This document shows positions 36,068 through 45,890 of a stretch of DNA of 64,000 nt, piece after piece (within the stretch, counting starts at the first letter, position 1; each line of letters starts with the position of its first letter). The translations under genes were made by a program, and so were the position numbers. The notes beneath the pieces were generated by a model that did not search any database, was not told where the DNA came from, and saw only the letters and a program-made list of their open reading frames with translations. Source of the DNA: an uncultured Flavobacteriaceae bacterium (GTDB lineage: Bacteria > Bacteroidota > Bacteroidia > Flavobacteriales > Flavobacteriaceae); assembly GCA_947495135.1 (NCBI GenBank), contig CANLXN010000003.1:124001-188000 (forward strand), given 5' to 3'.

Positions 36068-37402
36068 TTAGTTCTCCTCTGCTAACGGAACTGGTAGTCT
36101 ATCAAATATTTGATCTCCAGGTCTCGGCTCATTTGCCGGCAACGTATTGGTAAGACCATAGCGACGTAAATCGTACATTCTATGGTTTTCTCCCCAAAGT
36201 GAGTAACGTCTCTGATTCAACAATTCAGTGGTTAGCTCAGCCGTAGAATTACCACCAGTGTAGTTTGAAAGACCTGCACTATTTCTAATTCTATTAATTC
36301 CTGCAACGGCATTACCTGTATTACCAGCTAAAATATTTGCTTCGGCATAAATTAGAACTAACTCCTCATTTCTCAGGATGTCCACAGGCGATAAAGGGCT
36401 GTCGTACAAACGAGTTTCAAACTCAGCAAATAATCCATCTAAGGAAGCAGTTGGGTCTGGTGTTGGAGCAGACTTTGCTGCAACTCTTGCATCACCAGCT
36501 TCGGCATCATTTACCCAGTCTGGATGTACAATAATGTTATCTCCAATATTAGTGTCTCCACCTGCAGGAGAAGGAACTTTAAATACACCATTTTGAGCGT
36601 CATTACCTCCAGCTCCAAATGCGTGCTTTGGCCCAACAGTTAGGTCTCCATTAAGACTAAAGTAGGAATTATTAAGAGCAGAAAGTGCTCCGCTTCCATC
36701 TCCAGCATACACAGCTGCCATCGCGGCTACTGCTCTGTTAAACTCTCTCATAGAACCAGCGTCGTCAAAACCTTCAAAGCCTTCACTCAAATTGAAAACG
36801 ATGGAAGCATTTCCTAATTCTGAATTGGCTTCATCTAATAATGTACGAATTGCAGCAAGAGCCGCTGTTTCGTCCAATATAGGGCCGAGGTTCTCCTCAT
36901 CTGCAACATCTACTCTAGCCTGCCCATAAGACTTCACCATTTGTATCAATTCGTAAGCAATAACAGTTTTAGCAAAACCAGTATATCCATTTTGCTCTGA
37001 AGCAGTAACAGCACTAGTGTTGCTAGCGGCTTCTATCAACAAATTCGCGTTTTTCACACAACGATAGCTTCCGTTCCATTGACCTGTACTATAAAAAGAG
37101 TTATTGTCTAATCCAATACCATTCTTTCCTAACAAATCTCCCGTGTTACGCGGATCTGCGTCAAAAAGGTATAATTCTCTTCCCAAGGTTCCACTTGCAG
37201 TTGTTTCAATTGCCAAGCCATTTCTGAAAGATGCCTCAACACCAACAACGAGTTCATTTAATTGACCAATAGATGCCTCGGAAGCAACTCCGTCAACACT
37301 TGGTCCATTTGGGTCTACCTGTTCTTCAAAACTACAAGAGACGGCAAGCATTGTAGCTGCTGCCATGCCAAATAAGGTTATTTTTCTATATAAGTTTTTC
37401 AT
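36068..37402 (-). CDS. SusD/RagB-family nutrient-binding lipoprotein
   Basis: Surface lipoprotein lid of a SusCD uptake complex. The 444-residue product from the ATG at 37402 has a lipoprotein signal (MKNLYRKITLFGMAAATMLA, then VSC). SusD-type helical repeats follow, including YAEANILAGNTGNAVAGINRIRNSAGL and the C-terminal LWGENHRMYDLRRYG. A TTG six bases upstream is less likely as start. It is encoded 11 nt after the susC-like gene on the same strand. The ligand is unknown: no glycoside hydrolase or sulfatase is nearby. Confidence 0.93.
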   Translation of the reverse strand: MKNLYRKITLFGMAAATMLAVSCSFEEQVDPNGPSVDGVASEASIGQLNELVVGVEASFRNGLAIETTASGTLGRELYLFDADPRNTGDLLGKNGIGLDNNSFYSTGQWNGSYRCVKNANLLIEAASNTSAVTASEQNGYTGFAKTVIAYELIQMVKSYGQARVDVADEENLGPILDETAALAAIRTLLDEANSELGNASIVFNLSEGFEGFDDAGSMREFNRAVAAMAAVYAGDGSGALSALNNSYFSLNGDLTVGPKHAFGAGGNDAQNGVFKVPSPAGGDTNIGDNIIVHPDWVNDAEAGDARVAAKSAPTPDPTASLDGLFAEFETRLYDSPLSPVDILRNEELVLIYAEANILAGNTGNAVAGINRIRNSAGLSNYTGGNSTAELTTELLNQRRYSLWGENHRMYDLRRYGLTNTLPANEPRPGDQIFDRLPVPLAEEN

Positions 37403-37413
37403 AATCAATTTAA

Positions 37414-40347
37414 TTAAAAGTTAACATTTAAGTGAAAATACACTTGTGTAGCACTTGGGAATGGAGTTACCTCAATTCCACTAGATAATCCTGCACCACC
37501 GTTAACAGAAGTTTCCGGATCGTAGCTACTGTAATCTGTCTCAGTAAATAAGTTTCTTCCAGAAGCTCCAAGTTTTACACCTTCTACAGTTCCTCCAAAG
37601 ATATTCTCCACTAATTTACTAGGAACTCTATAGTAAAGTGCCGCTTCTCTTAATCTCAAGTATCCTGCAGGCTCCACAAATCGCAATGCATTTGTTGGAG
37701 AGGCGAGACGATCTTGTCCTGCTTGCGTTTCAAGATCTGGCGAAACCTGACCTAAATCTGTTAAGAAACGAGATAGGTTTAAATTCTCTCCACCTTCTTT
37801 TAACTGCCATAAGAAAGAAATATCCCATTGCTTAAAGATCGTTATATTATTGCTCCAAGCCATTTGAAAGTCTGGTTCAACATCACCTACTTGCGTTAAT
37901 ACTCCATCAATGTTTCCAACAAGCTGTGTTACTGGCTTACCTTCTTCTATAAAGAATGTACCTAAACCTGTTCCAAAACCAGCACCTGGCTGGGCGAATG
38001 CAGGAACATCTAAACGAGTAACCTCAGATTGGTTTTTATACCATTGAACACGCGTATTCCAAGTAAAGTTTTCACTTTTCACCACATCTGCTGAAATAGC
38101 TAATTCTATACCCTTATTCTCAAGATCTGCTAAATTAGTACGTTCCTGTGTAAATCCTGAGGAACCTGGAAGTGCTCTTGTTAAAATAAGATCATCTACC
38201 TGCTTATTGTAGTAAGTAGCTTCTAAATTAATTCTGCTATCCAAAAATCCTAAATCTACACCAAATTCAAGTTCACTTGCTGTTTCTGGTTGAATATCTG
38301 GATCTCCTTTTAGACCTGCTAAAGTTTGTCCAACAGGACCGTCTCCAGCCGTTGTACTTGTATAACTTGTAAAGGTAGAACCAAACTGCGCTGGGTTACC
38401 TGTTTCACCATAAGCACCACGAACCTTAAATTGATTAATAGCTTCTAAATTCCAAAAATTCATATTGGCTAAGTTTACTGCCAATGACGCTTTTGGAAAA
38501 CCATAGAACTCGTTTGGATCACCATTTCTCGTAGATTTATCTAAACGATATCCAATGGTAGCAATGAATTGATCCTTATAGTTACCTTCAACTTGTCCGA
38601 ACATACCAAAATCTTTCTCTCTTGAAAGGAACTGGTTGAAACTCTGAGCAGCAGAATTATCTATACTTGTCTGATTTGCCAAAAGTCCTTGTCCAATACT
38701 CAAAAGGTTATTTACATCTTGGTACAGGTACGTCATACCAGCCTGAGTAGTCAATCCAAGATCACCGCCCATAGCATCATGATCCCAAACACCAATCACC
38801 TGTGTATTCAGTTGAGTAAAGTTGTTATTACCCTCAGCAATAAATCCAGGGTTCAAAGTCCCTTGCTGAGACTGATGGGTCTCTGGAACATATACGTATG
38901 TTTGGTTAGACAGAATATCTGCACCCCCACTAACAATTAACTTAACTCTGTTCGTATCTGTAGTTAAGATTTTTGTGTTTAAAGTTAAACCTTGAATAAA
39001 TCGATTGTTTGTATCCTCATTCTTAGCTCTGTCTCTAACAAAAAGTGAGTTTCCAGCAAAAGTTGGGTTATTTGGATAGTTCCCTTGTGCATCTGGAAAT
39101 AGATTATTCCAAGGTCGTGTAAACGCTAAGGTATATCCATAACTTAAACCACCTTCATTCTCATTTCCAGTAAACGATCTACTTGCATTACTTCTCACGT
39201 AGTTACTTGTAGAAGTAAGGTCGAAAGTATTAGAGATTTTATGATCAATATTTGCTCTCATAGAGAATCGATCAAAGCCAGTGTTTTTAATAATACCTTC
39301 TTCGTCTCTAAAACCACCACCTACATAGAATTTAGTTTTTTCACCACCACCGGTAGCACTTATACGGGTTTCATTAATAAAACCTGTTTCCCCATAAATG
39401 ATATCTTCATAGTCGTATAATTGACCATTAGTAGCCAAAACTGCTTCAAATTTTTCTCTTTCGGCAGCTCCAAAAACATCTTCCACAGATTGTGCGGTCC
39501 AAGGACGCATTCCAAGTCGGTTTGCAATTTTATTTACCCCAACGTCTTGGCTAAAGTTAATTTTGGTTTTCCCTCTCTTACCACGCTTAGTAGTAATAAT
39601 TATTACCCCCGCGTTACCACGCTGTCCGTAGATAGCAGCAGCAGAAGAACCTTTTAAAATTTCAATATCTTCAATGTCATTTGGATCTAAATCGGCTAAA
39701 CGGTTTGCTCCGTTCTCTTCGTTTGCTCGGTTCGCTCCAGAAGCGAATCTCAAACCAGAAGGAATTTCTACATTATTAATATAAACTCCATCCACAATAA
39801 TTAAAGGTTGGTTGTTACCATTAATAGAAGAAATACCACGAAGACGCAATGCAAAACCACCTCCTGGCGCACCAGAAGAAGCTGTAATATTAACCCCAGT
39901 AACTTTACCATATAAAGCTCCATCCACTGTAGTTTGTCCTGTAGTTCCAACAAGCTCTTCCGCAGTTACAGATGAAACTGCGTTTGCAGCATTTGACCTT
40001 TTAATAGAAGTACCCAAACCAGTAACAATAACTTCATCCAATGCCTGAGCAGATTCTTGCATAGTAACATCTACGGTTCCTTCAGCAGAAACCGATTGTT
40101 CGACTGTGGTATAACCCAAAGAAGAAAATTCTAATGTTACTGGCAGAGTCGCCACATCAATGGAATAAGTACCATCAAAATCTGTTGTAGTACCATTAGA
40201 GGTTCCCTTTTGAATCACGTTTGCAAATGCAACAGGATCCCCATTGTCCGTGCTCACTTTCCCCGAAATTGTATTTTGCGCAAAGGCAATACAAGGGAAC
40301 AGTAATAAAAACAGGAGCATCCTGTAATTAAAGTTCTTTTGTTTCAT
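37414..40347 (-). CDS. SusC/RagA-family TonB-linked outer-membrane transporter
   Basis: A 977-residue TonB-dependent receptor: signal peptide (about 1-23, ending AFAQ), a CarboxypepD_reg-like domain (about 25-100; NTISGKVSTDNGDPVAFANV) and a plug domain (about 115-235) with the SusC hallmarks LRGISSINGNNQPLIIVDG and IEILKGSSAAAIYGQRG. A 22-strand barrel ends in VYFHLNVNF. It is paired with the SusD-like lipoprotein and powered by TonB-ExbBD. No consensus promoter is visible in the 566-nt upstream region. Substrate cannot be assigned. Confidence 0.95.
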   Translation of the reverse strand: MKQKNFNYRMLLFLLLFPCIAFAQNTISGKVSTDNGDPVAFANVIQKGTSNGTTTDFDGTYSIDVATLPVTLEFSSLGYTTVEQSVSAEGTVDVTMQESAQALDEVIVTGLGTSIKRSNAANAVSSVTAEELVGTTGQTTVDGALYGKVTGVNITASSGAPGGGFALRLRGISSINGNNQPLIIVDGVYINNVEIPSGLRFASGANRANEENGANRLADLDPNDIEDIEILKGSSAAAIYGQRGNAGVIIITTKRGKRGKTKINFSQDVGVNKIANRLGMRPWTAQSVEDVFGAAEREKFEAVLATNGQLYDYEDIIYGETGFINETRISATGGGEKTKFYVGGGFRDEEGIIKNTGFDRFSMRANIDHKISNTFDLTSTSNYVRSNASRSFTGNENEGGLSYGYTLAFTRPWNNLFPDAQGNYPNNPTFAGNSLFVRDRAKNEDTNNRFIQGLTLNTKILTTDTNRVKLIVSGGADILSNQTYVYVPETHQSQQGTLNPGFIAEGNNNFTQLNTQVIGVWDHDAMGGDLGLTTQAGMTYLYQDVNNLLSIGQGLLANQTSIDNSAAQSFNQFLSREKDFGMFGQVEGNYKDQFIATIGYRLDKSTRNGDPNEFYGFPKASLAVNLANMNFWNLEAINQFKVRGAYGETGNPAQFGSTFTSYTSTTAGDGPVGQTLAGLKGDPDIQPETASELEFGVDLGFLDSRINLEATYYNKQVDDLILTRALPGSSGFTQERTNLADLENKGIELAISADVVKSENFTWNTRVQWYKNQSEVTRLDVPAFAQPGAGFGTGLGTFFIEEGKPVTQLVGNIDGVLTQVGDVEPDFQMAWSNNITIFKQWDISFLWQLKEGGENLNLSRFLTDLGQVSPDLETQAGQDRLASPTNALRFVEPAGYLRLREAALYYRVPSKLVENIFGGTVEGVKLGASGRNLFTETDYSSYDPETSVNGGAGLSSGIEVTPFPSATQVYFHLNVNF

Positions 40348-40841
40348 AATTATTAAGTTTTAGTTATTTCATCGAATTTACTTTTAATTCTTTAGTTAAA
40401 CCAACGATTTTCTGATTTTTTTTCAATGATTTGCGGACTGTCCTAGTTAATTCATAACACCTTCCAAGTGAGGAAGATAAAATTCTGTGAAAAATTTGGA
40501 ATAACTAAATGAAAAAAAGCATGTTAAGTCAATGAGCTACACATCCTAGTTTAAGTATCAACTAACAGTCTTAACGCTATTCATTTCTACACCTCCCATA
40601 CTCATTATACTTATCTTAATTAAAATTGACATCATTTTTGCAAAGTCAAATACTATTTATCCCAAAATAAACAGTAAACAACAGTTCGTCTGCATTCAAC
40701 ACTTGAAAACGAATCTATAGGCATAGAAGAAAAATAAGCAGTTTTCGAACAAGATGTTTTATCGCCTAAGCGATGCTTGCTTGATTGGGTCAACTGAATT
40801 CGTTACGACTACATCTGTTAGATACAGAGATTATTCATCAA
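40348..40841. other. long intergenic region upstream of susC-like gene and aspS
   Basis: No convincing ORF or stable RNA is seen. It contains a short hairpin CTTCC/GGAAG at 40461-40476 without a T-run and an ATCGC/GCGAT hairpin near 40761-40774. No TAnnTTTG is evident for the susC-like gene, so it may depend on an activator or alternative sigma factor. Confidence 0.45.
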
Positions 40842-40876
40842 TTGTCTTAGTAAATAGTAGAATCTTGTTAAATTTG
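40842..40876 (+). promoter_or_regulatory. aspS promoter
   Basis: TTG at 40842-40844, 24 nt spacer (at the long end), TAAATTTG at 40869-40876. Predicted leader is about 33 nt. Confidence 0.55.
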
Positions 40877-40913
40877 CAACCTCCTTCAGAAAAAGGAATT
40901 CAAAAACGACAAA

Positions 40914-42668
40914 ATGTATAGAACTCATACCAACGGTCAGCTTCGAGCTGAACATATAAATGAAACAGTGACCCTTTCAGGATGGGTTCAAAAATCAAGA
41001 AATAAAGGTTTCATGATCTGGGTAGATTTAAGGGATCGCTATGGGATTACTCAACTCATTTTTGATGAAGAACGCACTCCTAAAGAAATGATGGAAGTCG
41101 CAGCTAACCTGGGTAGAGAGTTTGTGATTCAAGTTACGGGAACTGTTATAGAACGAGAGTCTAAAAACCCCAATTTACCAACTGGAGATGTTGAAATTCT
41201 TGTTTCTGAAATTTTAATACTCAATAAATCACTTACTCCACCATTCACAATTGAAGACGAAACCGATGGCGGTGAAGATCTTAGAATGAAATATCGCTAC
41301 CTAGATATACGTAGAAATCCAGTACGGGAAAGTTTGATGTTTCGTCATAAAGTAACGATGGCCGTTCGCAACTTTTTATCTGAAAAGAGCTTTATAGAAG
41401 TGGAAACACCATACCTTATTAAATCGACTCCCGAAGGAGCAAGAGATTTCGTAGTGCCGAGCCGAATGAACGAAGGACAGTTTTACGCGCTTCCCCAATC
41501 GCCTCAAACGTTTAAACAACTATTGATGGTTGGAGGAATGGATAAATACTTCCAAATCGTAAAGTGTTTCCGCGATGAAGATCTAAGAGCAGATAGACAA
41601 CCGGAGTTTACTCAAATCGATTGTGAAATGGCATTCATTGAACAAGAAGATATCTTAAATACTTTTGAAGACCTTACTAGACATCTTTTGAAAGAAATTA
41701 ACGGTGTTGAAATAGGTGACTTTCCTAGAATGACTTATGATGATGCTATGAAAAAATATGGTAACGATAAACCCGATATCCGTTTCGGAATGGAGTTTGG
41801 TGAATTGAATGCCGTAGCTCAACATAAAGACTTCAAAGTATTCAACGATGCTGAATTGGTTGTAGGTATTGCTGTCCCTGGCGGAAATACTCATACGAGA
41901 AAAGAAATAGATAAACTTATTGATTGGGTAAAGCGCCCGCAAGTTGGGGCACTGGGAATGGTTTATTCTAGATGTAATGAAGATGGAACTTATAAATCTT
42001 CGGTGGACAAGTTTTACGATCAAGAAGATTTGTCCAAATGGGCTGAAGCTACAGGAGCTAAACCTGGTGACTTGATTTGTATACTTTCAGGAGAAACAAA
42101 CAAAGTACGTGCACAGTTAAGTGCATTACGCATGGAATTAGCCGAACGACTTGGACTCAGAAAGGCAACCGAATTTGCACCTCTTTGGGTTATCGACTTC
42201 CCTCTATTAGAATGGGATGAAGAAACTAGTCGCTATCACGCGATGCACCATCCCTTTACTTCTCCAAAACCAGGACAGATGGAATTGCTTAAAACGAATC
42301 CAGGCGACGTAAAGGCGAATGCATACGACCTTGTGTTAAATGGAAATGAAATTGGAGGAGGTTCTATTCGAATACATGATAAGGACATTCAAGCAACCAT
42401 GTTCGATTACTTAGGGTTTACTCCAGAAGAAGCAAAAGAACAATTCGGATTTTTAATGGATGCTTTCCAATATGGAGCTCCACCACATGGCGGATTAGCA
42501 TTTGGGTTGGATCGATTGGTTGCAATATTGGGAGGACAGGAAACCATTCGCGACTTTATTGCTTTCCCAAAGAACAATAGTGGACGAGATGTAATGATCG
42601 ACGCGCCTGCCTTTATTGATGAAGAACAATTGAAGGAACTAAATCTACAACTTACCTTGTCTAAATAA
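40914..42668 (+). CDS. aspS: aspartyl-tRNA synthetase
   Basis: Charges tRNA-Asp (class IIb). The 584-residue product has the N-terminal OB-fold ([20 protein letters not shown], about 23-42), motif 2 ([18 protein letters not shown], about 219-236) and the bacterial-type GAD insertion domain (about 285-415). Motif 3 is [15 protein letters not shown] (about 529-543). Length is as expected for bacterial AspRS. Because asnS is also present, Asn-tRNA need not be made by amidation. High confidence. Confidence 0.97.
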   Translation: MYRTHTNGQLRAEHINETVTLSGWVQKSRNKGFMIWVDLRDRYGITQLIFDEERTPKEMMEVAANLGREFVIQVTGTVIERESKNPNLPTGDVEILVSEILILNKSLTPPFTIEDETDGGEDLRMKYRYLDIRRNPVRESLMFRHKVTMAVRNFLSEKSFIEVETPYLIKSTPEGARDFVVPSRMNEGQFYALPQSPQTFKQLLMVGGMDKYFQIVKCFRDEDLRADRQPEFTQIDCEMAFIEQEDILNTFEDLTRHLLKEINGVEIGDFPRMTYDDAMKKYGNDKPDIRFGMEFGELNAVAQHKDFKVFNDAELVVGIAVPGGNTHTRKEIDKLIDWVKRPQVGALGMVYSRCNEDGTYKSSVDKFYDQEDLSKWAEATGAKPGDLICILSGETNKVRAQLSALRMELAERLGLRKATEFAPLWVIDFPLLEWDEETSRYHAMHHPFTSPKPGQMELLKTNPGDVKANAYDLVLNGNEIGGGSIRIHDKDIQATMFDYLGFTPEEAKEQFGFLMDAFQYGAPPHGGLAFGLDRLVAILGGQETIRDFIAFPKNNSGRDVMIDAPAFIDEEQLKELNLQLTLSK

Positions 42669-42726
42669 TTAACCTTAATCAAAAGCATCGCTACCTTTAC
42701 TTAAAAAAGGGCAATACCTTCTCAAA

Positions 42727-42972
42727 ATGCGCTATCTTTTAATAGTCATATTTTTTCTGCTAGTAGCCACCTTCTCTTATGGATATTATGTGCGCGACGA
42801 AAATTTAAGTACCAGTGAATTTTGCATTGGAATTTCTGTAGCTGGATTGTTCTTTTTATGGATGCCCCTTTTTATTTATCACAGGTGGAGAAATAAGGAT
42901 GTAAAAAATTACATGCTCACTAAAGAAAACATTGAAAAAATGCGAGGAGAGTCTAAAGATAAAAAGGTGTAA
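42727..42972 (+). CDS. small two-helix membrane protein, unknown function
   Basis: An 81-residue protein with two hydrophobic helices (about 2-21 and 35-57) and a basic C-terminal tail rich in Lys and Glu. It begins 58 nt after aspS on the same strand with no terminator between, so it may be co-transcribed. No family is recognised. Coding status rests on a plausible start, two-helix pattern and position. Confidence 0.6.
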   Translation: MRYLLIVIFFLLVATFSYGYYVRDENLSTSEFCIGISVAGLFFLWMPLFIYHRWRNKDVKNYMLTKENIEKMRGESKDKKV

Positions 42973-43029
42973 ATCAGTGACTCTTTGCAAAAATTTTAGT
43001 ATTTCTTCACAATCGCAGAAGATTTCTAT

Positions 43030-43037
43030 TACCTTTG
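43030..43037 (+). promoter_or_regulatory. cspA-type gene -7 element
   Basis: TACCTTTG, 31 nt before the ATG; no TTG at the -33 distance. It implies a leader of about 27 nt, much shorter than the cold-responsive leader of E. coli cspA. Confidence 0.5.
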
Positions 43038-43068
43038 CTTCTTATTATTAATTATTATTTTTATTACA

Positions 43069-43266
43069 ATGGAAGGAACAGTAAAGTTTTTTAACGAGTC
43101 TAAAGGTTTCGGTTTTATCACTAATGATGACACTGGAAAGGATATTTTCGTTCACGTAACCGGTCTTAACGGGGAAGCCCTTAACGAAGGTGACAAAGTA
43201 GAATATGTTGAAGAAGAAGGAAGAAAAGGAATGGTTGCGGCACAAGTGCGCGTGATCCACGACTAA
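43069..43266 (+). CDS. cold-shock domain protein
   Basis: A 65-residue single cold-shock domain: GTVKFFNESKGFGFITNDD contains RNP1 (KGFGFI), and DIFVHVTGL is RNP2. It is an OB-fold RNA/ssDNA chaperone. Length is normal for the CspA family. It has its own promoter and a strong terminator, so it is a monocistronic unit. Whether it is cold-induced cannot be told. Confidence 0.95.
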   Translation: MEGTVKFFNESKGFGFITNDDTGKDIFVHVTGLNGEALNEGDKVEYVEEEGRKGMVAAQVRVIHD

Positions 43267-43290
43267 GATATATCTTACACCAACCAAACA

Positions 43291-43318
43291 AAACCCTCAA
43301 CCTAGTTGGGGGTTTTTT
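43291..43318 (+). terminator. rho-independent terminator after the cold-shock gene
   Basis: AACCCTCAAC / GTTGGGGGTT, 10-bp stem with one G-U pair, 3-nt loop and a T-run. Confidence 0.82.
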
Positions 43319-43413
43319 CTTTACTCTCTATAGCCTTGGCGAAGGAGAGACTCTACTATTCCAAGTCTTCGCGAAGGAAACTTTACTCCCTCATTTACAG
43401 GAAAGGAGACTCA

Positions 43414-43863
43414 TTAATTCAAATTACGCTTCTCAATAAAGAATTTTTTCAAAAGCGATGATGCTTCTTGCTCCAGTACTCCTCCAGTCATCTTCGTTTT
43501 TGGGTGTAGTTTGGTTCCCATAGCAATACAACCTCTTTGTTCATCCCTAGCACCATATACAATAGTTGGAATCTGGCTCCAAAATAAAGCTCCTGCACAC
43601 ATTTGGCAAGGCTCAATGGTTACATATAGAGTGCAATCTTTTAAATACTTACCTCCCAAATAATTAGCCGCGGCAGTTATAGCCTGCATTTCAGCATGCG
43701 CTGTAACATCATTGAGCAACTCTGTAAGATTATGCGCTCTCGCAATTATCTGATTGTTAATTACGACTACAGCGCCAATGGGTATCTCACCTTTTTCATA
43801 AGCAACTTCTGCCTCTTGGAGCGCACGCTTCATAAAGTAAGTATCGTCGTAGGGTTTTATCAT
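43414..43863 (-). CDS. tadA: tRNA-specific adenosine deaminase
   Basis: Deaminates A34 to inosine in tRNA-Arg(ACG). The 149-residue product has the zinc/catalytic motif HAEMQAI (about 56-62) and PCQMCAGAL (about 87-95) of the cytidine/deoxycytidylate deaminase fold. I chose the ATG at 43863; the upstream TTG at 43884 lies within the -7 element. Related guanine deaminases share the fold, but the FMKRALQEA start and IPIGAVVV match TadA. High confidence. Confidence 0.93.
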   Translation of the reverse strand: MIKPYDDTYFMKRALQEAEVAYEKGEIPIGAVVVINNQIIARAHNLTELLNDVTAHAEMQAITAAANYLGGKYLKDCTLYVTIEPCQMCAGALFWSQIPTIVYGARDEQRGCIAMGTKLHPKTKMTGGVLEQEASSLLKKFFIEKRNLN

Positions 43864-43881
43864 TTCCAATGTTTTACTTAT

Positions 43882-43916
43882 CAAAATTAAAGGAAAAGAA
43901 TAAAGAAAAAAGACAA
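43882..43916 (-). promoter_or_regulatory. tadA promoter
   Basis: On the minus strand TTG (43914-43916), 24 nt spacer, TAATTTTG (43882-43889). Leader is about 14 nt to the ATG at 43863. Confidence 0.55.
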
Positions 43917-44011
43917 AACGAGAAGTAATTTAGTAATACCACATTTAAGTTTATAAGTTTTAAACCCTTGTCCAATCGTATTTCAATATAGTAACTCACA
44001 ATTAAACCGCT

Positions 44012-44019
44012 TATCTTTG
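44012..44019 (+). promoter_or_regulatory. dxs -7 element next to the start codon
   Basis: TATCTTTG ends 4 nt before the GTG start at 44024, predicting a leaderless mRNA. No TTG at the -33 distance. Confidence 0.5.
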
Positions 44020-44023
44020 CTAA

Positions 44024-45796
44024 GTGCAAAACAATCTTCTAAATACTATTCAATTCCCTTCTGACCTGCGTAAGATTGCTCAGGAAAATCTACCTCAGCT
44101 CGCTACCGAATTAAGAGAATTCATAATCAATATGGTCGCTACAAAAGAAGGGCATTTAGGCGCTAGTCTAGGGGTGACCGAATTGACAATTGCTTTACAC
44201 TACGTCTTCGATACCCCCAACGACCTATTGGTTTGGGATGTGGGTCATCAAGCTTATGGACATAAAATTTTAACGGGTAGAAAGGACCTATTTCATACAA
44301 ACAGGCGTTTAAACGGAATTAGTGGATTTCCGAAAATTTCAGAAAGTGAATACGACGCTTTTGGAACTGGACACAGCAGCACTTCCATTTCGGCAGTTCT
44401 GGGGATGGCCATTGCTTCGAAAATTTCGGGGTTCATAAATAAACAACATATTGCCGTAGTTGGAGATGCGTCCATTGCTAGCGGAATGGCATTTGAAGCG
44501 CTTAATCATGCTGGTGTGACAAACACCAATATTTTAATCATATTAAATGACAATGCAATTGGTATCGACCCAAGTGTTGGAGCTCTTAAAAGTTATTTTA
44601 CCAAAGTAAATCTGGACGGAGCGCCAGAGACCGATAATATTTTCGAGGCATTGAATTTTAAATACTCCGGCCCCGTAGATGGCCACGACCTACCAAAATT
44701 AATTGCAGAATTAGAACGCCTCAAGCTAGAAGACGGACCTAAACTTTTGCATGTCATCACTAAAAAAGGTAAAGGACTTAGACAAGCGGAGGAGGATCAG
44801 GTAAAATACCATGCCCCTGGAAAATTTAATGCCCTTACTGGAGATTTACTTCCAAAGAGTACGGATAATCTCCCTCCAAAATTTCAAGATGTATTTGGAA
44901 AGACACTCGTAGAATTAGCATCGAAAAACAAAAATATCATAGGAATTACCCCAGCCATGCCAACTGGAAGTTCATTAAAATATATGATGGACGTCTTTCC
45001 AGAGAGGGCCTTCGACGTAGGAATAGCAGAACAACATGCCGTGACCTTTGCGGCTGGTTTAGCAACACAGAGAATGACTGTTTTCTGCAATGTTTATTCT
45101 ACTTTTCTACAGCGAGCGTACGACCAGGTAATCCACGATGTTTGCCTGCAAAATCTTCCTGTTATTTTTTGCTTAGATCGTTCAGGATTGGTGGGTGAAG
45201 ACGGAGCTACGCATCATGGCATCTTCGACATCGCCTATTTAAGGTGTATTCCGAACCTCATCATTTTTGCTCCTAGGAATGCGATTGAACTACGAAATAT
45301 TTTATACACAGCCCAATTAGGTTTAGATCATCCAATAGCCATTCGGTATCCACGTGGAAGAGGCCGTATTCTAGATTGGAAAAAGGACTTTTCTAACATT
45401 GAAATTGGCAAAGGTGTATGTTTGAAGAAAGGTAAGAACATTGCAGTACTCAGCTTTGGTACTTCGGCCACAGACGTGAGTAGAGCATTAGAAAGTTTTT
45501 CAGAGAACGAACAAATTGGACATTTCGATATGCGGTTTGTAAAACCCTTGGATCAATCTCTTTTAATCGAAATTTTCAGTAGTTATAAAAACATTGTTAC
45601 CATTGAAGATGGGATTGTTAGCGGTGGTTTTGGAAGTGCAATTGCTGAATTCGCCTTAAAAAACAATTATAAGAACCCCATTAAATTACTCGGCATTCCA
45701 GATGCGTTTCCAGAACAAGGAACTGTAGAGCAACTAAAAGAACTAAGTGGTATTTCTTCGGAAAAGATCGTGATCGAACTACAAAAGCTGATGTAG
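44024..45796 (+). CDS. dxs: 1-deoxy-D-xylulose-5-phosphate synthase
   Basis: Thiamine-diphosphate enzyme making DXP from pyruvate and glyceraldehyde-3-phosphate, the first step of the MEP isoprenoid pathway. The 590-residue product has the N-terminal GHLGASLGVTELTIALHYVF, FGTGHSSTSISA, the TPP motif VVGDASIASGMAFEALNHAG and the catalytic-Glu segment VGIAEQHAVTFAAGLA. It is shorter than the about 620 of E. coli Dxs, with a reduced loop after the TPP motif. The start is a GTG; no upstream ATG fits. It may supply the polyprenyl synthase of this window. Confidence 0.94.
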   Translation: MQNNLLNTIQFPSDLRKIAQENLPQLATELREFIINMVATKEGHLGASLGVTELTIALHYVFDTPNDLLVWDVGHQAYGHKILTGRKDLFHTNRRLNGISGFPKISESEYDAFGTGHSSTSISAVLGMAIASKISGFINKQHIAVVGDASIASGMAFEALNHAGVTNTNILIILNDNAIGIDPSVGALKSYFTKVNLDGAPETDNIFEALNFKYSGPVDGHDLPKLIAELERLKLEDGPKLLHVITKKGKGLRQAEEDQVKYHAPGKFNALTGDLLPKSTDNLPPKFQDVFGKTLVELASKNKNIIGITPAMPTGSSLKYMMDVFPERAFDVGIAEQHAVTFAAGLATQRMTVFCNVYSTFLQRAYDQVIHDVCLQNLPVIFCLDRSGLVGEDGATHHGIFDIAYLRCIPNLIIFAPRNAIELRNILYTAQLGLDHPIAIRYPRGRGRILDWKKDFSNIEIGKGVCLKKGKNIAVLSFGTSATDVSRALESFSENEQIGHFDMRFVKPLDQSLLIEIFSSYKNIVTIEDGIVSGGFGSAIAEFALKNNYKNPIKLLGIPDAFPEQGTVEQLKELSGISSEKIVIELQKLM

Positions 45797-45841
45797 GAAA
45801 GCTTCACCAAAAAAAGAATCGAGCAAAATACAGTATATAAA

Positions 45842-45868
45842 AAAAGCCTCCTGAATTTCAGGAGGCTT
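45842..45868. terminator. bidirectional terminator between dxs and the M36 peptidase
   Basis: AAGCCTCCTG / CAGGAGGCTT, 10-bp stem with loop AATTT. The T-run is long on the minus strand and weak on the plus strand. Confidence 0.85.
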
Positions 45869-45890
45869 CATTTTACAAGTCATTCAATGC

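Noticed and set aside
43321-43413. Degenerate repeats of a GCGAAGGA-type motif after the cold-shock gene
   Set aside because: Only two or three short, poorly matching copies with no regular spacing; not enough to call a repeat element.
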